In this document: positions 58,901 to 64,000 of the stretch, piece by piece
Layout of the letters: every line of letters starts with the position of its first letter
Position numbering within the stretch: position 1 is the first letter of the stretch
Source of the DNA: Anaeramoeba flamelloides
Taxonomy: Eukaryota; Metamonada; Anaeramoebidae
Assembly: GCA_027625915.1 (NCBI GenBank)
Contig: JANTQA010000063.1
Location: 7,087,501-7,151,500, forward strand
Length of the DNA: 64,000 nt
Direction: 5' to 3'
The notes under the pieces: generated by a model
Seen by the model: only the letters and a program-made list of their open reading frames with translations
Told to the model about the DNA's origin: nothing
The model's database searches: none
Made by a program: the position numbers and the translations under genes

Positions 58901-60614
58901 AGAAAGTATTTATATTTTGCATTGTTTGAAGGTGTGATCTCTTTGTATTAACACTTTTATTCATAGCAATTAAATTATTGGCTGATAAATAGGAATAAAA
59001 AAAATTTTTCAATACGGTATTTGAATAATAAATGTGACAAAATTTTCATTTTTTTTTGTAATTCCCATTAATATCTAATAAAGTTGTAAACCTTTTTCAA
59101 ATTTGTTTCGTTGAATAGTGTTTATTATGTTTTAACCCCCATAGAACATAAAATTAGGAGTGTGTTAAAGTATCAAAAATAGAAAATCAATTTTATTACA
59201 GATAACTAAATTTTCAATAGGAAAAAATTTTCATTCATTTTTCTTTTTTTTTTACGAAACTTTCAAAGAAATATTTTGAATAGATTGAAATTTGAATCTC
59301 TATTTATTTGTTTGGTACTTTTTTATGCAATATTTTGTTGTATTCTGTGTGAAATAAAAATCCTAAATTGAATGACAGATTCTGAAGTATTGTAAAACAA
59401 GTAGAAGATGAAATTTTCTCCCATTTAAATTTCAAATATCAGTATAAAAATATTTTAACAAATAATAAAAAAAAAAATAGATGTTAAAAAGATGGCAATT
59501 ACCCGTTATAAGGATCACCACCAATTCCAACGCAAATTGATTGACCAAGTCCTGTTTTGTTTTAATTCATGGTATTTATTATATATATATAGAAAAAATA
59601 AAATTAGAAGAATTATTAATTTTGTTTCAAGAAAACATTAAAGGTAAAGAATTAAATCGTGAATTGTTAATTGTCTTACCTAATTGAGATGTTTGATAAG
59701 TGGCTTCATAAGTTAAAGTACCAGATCGTGAAACAATACCTTTAAATTTATTCAAAATAATATTTTGATACAAGAAAAATAAAAGTCAGTTAATTTAAAA
59801 ACCAATGAATAATTTTGATTTCAGATTCTCTAAAAATAAATTCTTACCGATTTTACCAGGTTGGTAGATGTGTCCTGGCATTATACCAATTTTACATTCA
59901 CCTGGCTTGATTATACCTGGACAATTTGGACCAACTAATCTACTTTTGCTGTCCCTTAATCTTCTTTTGACACGTACCATATCTAAACTTGGAATTCCTG
60001 TTTGTGTTTTTATAATTTTGAAGTTCAAGGAAAAGAAGGATTGAAAAGGAGGAGAAGAAGAAAAAAAAAAAAAAAAAAAAATTGAAAAAAAAGCAAAAAT
60101 CAAACAAATAAAAAAAAAAAAAGCAAAAATAAATTACCTTCTGTAATACAAATGATAAGTGGAATTTCAGCATCAATAGCTTCCATAATACTTGCGCCAG
60201 CATATGGTGGTGGAACATAGATTACAGAAGCGTCACAGTTTGTTGCTTCTCTTGCTTCGTGACAGGTTTTAAAGACAGGTAATCCGAGATGTTTTGTACC
60301 TCCTTTTCTTGGGTTTACACCTCCAACCATTTTGGTTCCGTATTTCAAGGCCATTTGTGTATGGAAAGTACCCTAATCATTTTGATAATATTCAATAAAA
60401 GAACGATCATTTTTAAAAATGGATTTGTTTTTTTTTTTTTTTTTACGCAATGGAAAAAGAAATTTTTTACATGTTTTCCTGTAATACCTTGGCAGATAAC
60501 TTTTGTGTCTTTATGGACAAAAAGACTTCTATTAAATGAAGAAAAACTCTTTGCAACTGAAAAGGTTGCAGTGTTAAAGTTGGTTTTTGGTAATTTTGAG
60601 AAAAAATTCAACAT
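55929..60614 (-). CDS. SUCLG1: Succinate-CoA ligase (ADP/GDP-forming) subunit alpha, organellar (6 exons)
   Basis: Alpha subunit of succinyl-CoA synthetase, which interconverts succinyl-CoA and succinate with substrate-level phosphorylation. Minus-strand exons: 60614-60471, 60372-60138, 59997-59848, 59739-59680, 59551-59503 and 56271-55929, all joins in frame (phases 0,1,1,1,2), giving 326 residues (human about 346). Donors are GTAAAA, GTAATT, GTAAGA, GTAAGA and GTAATT. Residues 1-30 ([20 protein letters not shown] then [10 protein letters not shown]) are Ser/Lys/Arg-rich without acids, a likely mitochondrial or hydrogenosomal presequence. The CoA-binding part shows [12 protein letters not shown] and [19 protein letters not shown], then [40 protein letters not shown] and [10 protein letters not shown] follow. 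Exon 6 carries MGHAGAI, with the phosphorylated His at about 279. The beta subunit is not in this window. Introns 1-4 are 98-140 nt; intron 5 is 3231 nt. Confidence 0.95.
56937..57052 (+). repeat. GTTAGG-type foldback hairpin, copy 3
   Basis: Starts CCGTTAGG and ends GAGGCACTTGATGGC. The stem is about 37 bp (TTTTTTTTAATTTGAGAAAT side) and nearly perfect, related to copy 1. The centre holds an extra inverted scrap (AAAAAAAACCTAG). The GGCACTTG bulge is again on the right only. Confidence 0.72.
57057..57137 (+). repeat. GTTAGG-type hairpin, copy 4, in head-to-tail contact with copy 3
   Basis: The left end TCGTTAGGTTTTTTTTTAAT follows copy 3 after a second GGCACTTG, so the junction reads GGCACTTG-TCGTTAGG. 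The right arm (ATTAAAAAAAGCCG) lacks the GGCACTTG part. The block AAAATCAATAGATTTTCG inside it recurs at 57173-57190, where it runs straight into another GTTAGG (57190-57196). Confidence 0.6.
57973..58506 (-). repeat. F family element, copy F4 (~533 bp), in intron
   Basis: Left end (plus strand) CCCCAATTCAAAATTTTTAA then CACACC equals the inverse of the F right end. The right end GTGTGTAAAATTTTGAATTT equals the inverse of the F left end. Interior contains GATCGATCAAAGGTTAGATG. Very similar to F5 at 1-498. Confidence 0.72.
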
Positions 60615-60995
60615 TAGATCAGTTTAGGAAAGAAAAAAAATGATAAAAACTATAACTGTTTTTATTAGCAATAGTTCAGAGTGAAATCTAGTTGTTTGAA
60701 AAAAAAACTAATTATGGTCTTCAAAATACATTTCTGATTTTCAAAAAGATTGGTAATATGGTTGGAAGTGTTGAACAATTTTTTTGAATTTAAGGGAGTA
60801 GCTACACCATAAGACATGATAAAAATTTGAGAGAGACGAGATAAGAACATTTTATTTTAGTGGAATGTGATCGTAGATTCTTTAAAAATTTTTTTAAAAA
60901 AATTATTTGATATTTTTTTTTTTTGGTAATGTTAAACAATAAAAAAAAAGAGAATATATTGATAAAATAGTTTTTTTTTTATTAAAATAAACTTT

Positions 60996-61528
60996 ATTCC
61001 AAAAATTTGGACACAGTTTAAACAGTTGGAAAAATAACAATAACATGATTTACATCCTATTGGAAATTAATTTTAATTCAACAAACTATTTCATTTTTTG
61101 TCTTTTTTTTTTTTGTTTTCATTTTCTTTTTTTCAGTTACTTAATCTGTTTAGTTAGATCTGAAAATTTTTTATAGATGGTTGATAGAATGTTAGTGTTG
61201 AGTTTCAAAAATTGAAAAATCCACATACAAAAGGTGCATGGTATCTTATCATTTGATCGATCAACCATTGTCGGTGTAATTTTAACAAATCTACCAATAT
61301 ATTTTTTGTTCAAACTCTTTCAATTCAGCTCGTTTACTTATTTTGGATAGACTTGTTTTGATTTTTTTATTTTATATTGTTTTCTTATATTTGGATAAAA
61401 ATGAATACTTAAAAAACCAATAATACTATGTATTTTAAATATTGTTTTATATTAGGTTTGGGAAAATATAATAAATTGAGTTTTTGTTTCCCTATTTTTG
61501 ATTTTAGATGTGTCCGAATTTTTGGAAT
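60996..61528 (+). repeat. F family element, copy F1 (~533 bp)
   Basis: Ends ATTCCAAAAATTTGGACACA and TGTGTCCGAATTTTTGGAAT are inverted repeats of about 20 bp. Interior: TCAGTTACTTAATCTGTTTA, TTTGATCGATCAACCATTG and AAAATATAATAAATTGAGTT. No coding capacity. The TTTGGACACA type of end is common in Tc1-like elements, but the target duplication is not clear. Confidence 0.8.
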
Positions 61529-61902
61529 GGGGTTTAGTTTTTTTTTTTGGGAGAAGATAATTTCAGATTCTTTGAATAAAACTTATGGCTATTTTGTGGT
61601 TTATACTTTGATAACATATAATCTTATTTACTTCTCCAATTCCACTAAACCCAACGATTTAAAATCCTAACAAGTAATAATTTGTCTTAATTATTCTTTT
61701 TTTTGGAATCCTTCTAGCTATTTAAGTCCCATTTATGTTTCCTTTTATGATTCTTTCAATTGTAATGTTGTTGTTCTTTTTAAACAAAACCCATTAATCC
61801 CAAATGCCACTAATATTAAAATCTTTCTAATTGCTTTATCTTTCAGGATTAAAAAAATCTCAAAAATGATGAAAAAATAAAAAAATGAAAAAATTAAATA
61901 CA

Positions 61903-61989
61903 ACAATAGAATGTTGAGAGAAATATAAAAGATAAGTTATTCAACATTCAAAACACTATTTTTTACAATTTAACTCAACATTCTATTGT
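61903..61989. repeat. Hairpin with 16-bp perfect stem
   Basis: ACAATAGAATGTTGAG (61903-61918) is perfectly inverted at 61974-61989, with a 55-nt loop that holds a third TTCAACATTC copy. It may be a decayed miniature element. Confidence 0.6.
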
Positions 61990-62943
61990 GGCAATTTCTT
62001 TGAGACATTTAGAAAAAAAAAATTTAAAAAATCTAATGAATGAAGTACTTTAAATAATAAAAATCAATGAGTTACAACCAGAGCAAAAAATGTTTTTTTC
62101 TGATCCTCTTCAGAATTGCAAAAAAGTGAAAATTTTTTCTTTACCGTGGCTATCCCCCTTAAGGGAAGAATAGTTGAAGGGCTTTGAATTTTTTTTAGAG
62201 ACTGCTAATTGTAAAAGAAAAAGATCAAAATTTCTACTTAACTTTCCAAAATAATCAGAACACTAAAGAATAAATAATCTTCAAAATTCTCAATTCCAAA
62301 AAGGGAAAAGAATAATTTAATTTTGTCTATAAGGATTTAAAATTTTTAAATTTCACAGGATATATAAAAGATCATTTCGGAAAACACAATGAAAATTTTT
62401 TTGCATTTATTTTGAAACAAATAGTAATCATGTTTAATTTAGTTGACTATTAAAGTGAAAAAACTTTTTTAATTATTATCTTTTTTAATAGAAATTATGT
62501 TAATGATTATAAAATCATAAAACTTTGAATTTTTTTCTTATTTTTGGCTAAAAATATTAATCAATTAAGATTTAATTTTTGGCAATATGAGTTGATTGTT
62601 TATTTGCAATTAGGATAAATCAATTTCTAATATATATAAATATTTTAAACACTATCTTTAGTTCAAAAATCATATTAGGTAATCCTGGAACTTATATGTT
62701 AATTGAGACTTTTTTTTTTTCTCTTATTTTTTTGTGATAAATTGAGGATTTAACAATATTTTTGTTGAAAGTCACGAAGAGGTATCAAAAATCATTATAT
62801 CTGTATCCAAAATTGATTATTTCCTAAAAGTTAAGGTTAATTTTCAAAAAAAAAGTATTAATAAACCATTTTCCGTTCAAAATGGACCAGTTTTTATGTA
62901 GTGGTATACATCTATTTAAAGGATTTGTATGAATATGAGAAGA

Positions 62944-62965
62944 AATATATATATATATATATATT
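62944..62965. repeat. (AT)n microsatellite
   Basis: About 10 AT units within a diverged dispersed repeat. The matching region near 17030-17042 also has a short AT run. Confidence 0.8.
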
Positions 62966-63303
62966 GGAAATTTCAAAATTGAAATCATTTTTTCAGACCT
63001 TTTTCATCATTTTGCTTTTTTTGATAACTAATTCATTTTCAAAATTTTTTTTATTAAAATATTTATAGTCACTTGCTAAAAACCTGTTATTCTTATGTTA
63101 ATGAAAAAGTGAAAAATATTGTACAGAAATATTATTTTTTTCTAAGGGGATTTTATTTGATATTCAGTAGAAGATCAAAATGAAAATTCTTGTTTTTCTC
63201 AATATATCTCAGAAAAATTTGAGTTTTTCAATAACTTAAGAAGAATCCTATTGATTTTTATTGGAATTGTATTTAAACTTTAATTGAAGACCATAATGAA
63301 CTA

Positions 63304-63499
63304 CAGTCAGTTCCACTCTTAAGACACAAACTTCCAACGAAATTTAAGGCACAATAAAAATCTCAAATTAAGGCACAAAATTTGAAATTTTTTTTTTACA
63401 ATTTATTTTAGTAGAATCTGAATTTTGTGCCTTAATTTGAGATTTTTATTGTGCCTTAAATTTCGTTGCAAGTTTGTGCCTTAAAAGTGGAACTGACTG
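63304..63499. repeat. Tc1/mariner-like foldback MITE, copy 4 (196 bp), best preserved
   Basis: Starts CAGTCAGTTCCACTCTTAAG and ends CTTAAAAGTGGAACTGACTG; arms of about 85 bp pair with very few mismatches (GAAATTTAAGGCACAATAAA against TTATTGTGCCTTAAATTTC). TA precedes the left end; the right flank is TT, so one target copy has changed. The high arm identity suggests the youngest of the four copies. Confidence 0.85.
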
Positions 63500-63933
63500 T
63501 TTTATTTTTTCTCAATTTGTCCCTTTGAAATTTAGATTCTTCAATTTTTTTAAAACCAATTGGTTTATATATATTATTTCATGTGTATATCAATGATTCT
63601 CCGATGTGAATTACCTTAATCATTTTTTATTTGTTCTTCAAAAGTTCAATTATATTAAATAATGACTTTTTGAAAAAAAATGTTGGGCAAATTTGACTGA
63701 AAAAAGTTTATAACATATTGTGATATTCTATATAATCTCTGTAATAGTCTAAAAATCATGATACATTTCTAAAATATTGTTATAAAAATCCAATTAAGAT
63801 ATTACCGTTGATTACTTTTCGGGTTAATTTACCAATATTTTTCAAAAGAATAATTTTGCTGGACAAGAAAAAATTCATTGCAAAAAAACTTCTCTTTATT
63901 AAAAATATAAAGTCAGAAAAATATAGGCTACTT

Positions 63934-64000
63934 TCGTTAGGTTTTCAGAATTTAATAATAATGGAGTAAAATCTATTGATTTTACTCAATTCCTTTGTTA
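63934..64000 (+). repeat. GTTAGG-type foldback hairpin, copy 5, cut by window end
   Basis: Starts TCGTTAGGTTTTCAGAATTT. The left arm GGAGTAAAATC pairs with GATTTTACTCAATTCC across a 5-nt loop. The stem is related to copy 2. The right end with the expected GGCACTTGACGRC lies beyond the window. Confidence 0.65.

Larger units (their letters stand above)
56272..59502 (-). other. 3231-nt intron 5 of succinate-CoA ligase alpha
   Basis: Splits NG from TNFVDCLE (phase 2) with a GTAATT donor and GAATAG acceptor; the flanking exons are contiguous in the protein family, so no exon is hidden in it. It contains tandem GTTAGG-type hairpins (56937-57137), a partial hairpin end at 57188 and F family copy F4 (57973-58506). 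Confidence 0.88.
60615..64000. other. Upstream region of succinate-CoA ligase alpha, repeats only
   Basis: F1 lies about 380 bp upstream of the gene start. A 16-bp-stem hairpin (61903-61989), a diverged repeat at 62880-63280 shared with 16660-17350, a mariner-type MITE (63304-63499) and a hairpin cut by the window end (63934-64000) follow. A frame at 60665-60850 (-), upstream of the gene, starts MFLSRLSQIFIMSYGVATPL but needs no place in the gene model. A frame at 61428-61670 lies mostly inside and just beyond F1. No gene supported. Confidence 0.6.

Noticed and set aside
60665-60850. 61-codon frame just upstream of the ligase gene, starting MFLSRLSQIFIMSYGVATPL
   Set aside because: The gene already has a complete exon 1 with a presequence at 60614; joining this frame is unnecessary and its end is AT-rich noise.
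61428-61670. 80-codon plus frame overlapping the F1 end
   Set aside because: It begins inside F1 and reads through its terminal repeat. F2 and F3 do not keep the frame, so it is not element coding.
1-64000. Retroelement, virus-like or CRISPR content
   Set aside because: No reverse transcriptase, integrase, capsid or polymerase motifs, no long terminal direct repeats and no regularly spaced direct repeats were seen.

Overview
The window is about 80% or more A+T, with long homopolymer runs, GT-AG introns and lysine/glutamate- or asparagine/glutamine-rich proteins. It reads as nuclear DNA of a free-living unicellular eukaryote. The standard code fits: TAA and TGA both act as stops. A succinate-CoA ligase subunit with an N-terminal presequence implies a mitochondrion or hydrogenosome. 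Lineage cannot be fixed from sequence alone; an anaeramoeba-like metamonad or an amoebozoan would fit.

I support ten gene loci. Left to right: RRS1 (ribosome assembly factor, +, 3 exons); a small hypothetical gene with a frame break (-); casein kinase 2 regulatory subunit beta (-, 3 exons); a HIRIP3-like acidic histone chaperone (-); ribosomal protein eS30 (+); a hypothetical basic protein or first exon (+); a CHFR-type FHA-RING ubiquitin ligase with an FG-rich insert (-); a UBA-like/polyQ protein (+); a GRAM-PH membrane protein broken by a frame slip at an A-run (+); and succinate-CoA ligase alpha (-, 6 exons). These are housekeeping or regulatory genes with no sign of operons. Exon joins were solved by reading frame and by family sequence. 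Short introns are 98-140 nt, but three genes each carry one 2.1-3.2 kb intron. Two of these hold repeats and long foldback hairpins.

The remaining three quarters is intergenic or intronic and densely populated by short non-coding DNA-transposon-like families that I could align by eye. They are: a Tc1/mariner-like foldback MITE (four copies, TA target sites); a ~530 bp family with ATTCCAAAAATTTGGACACA-like ends (five copies); a ~430 bp family with TCAAAATAAAAAGCGTG ends (five copies); a long-TIR foldback family (two copies and a fragment); a TTTCCAAGAAAGTGGGG family (two copies); and a GTGACTCAC-ended family. Around 29.5-31.2 kb three of these are nested one inside another, and the lengths subtract almost exactly to the empty copies elsewhere.

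The most unusual signal is a set of near-perfect 30-35 bp hairpins bounded by conserved, asymmetric sequence (GTCGTTAGG on the left, GGCACTTGACGRC on the right, with an 8-nt bulge). They sit in the large introns of RRS1 and succinate-CoA ligase and at the right edge of the window. I saw no rRNA, tRNA, CRISPR, retroelement or virus-like element.
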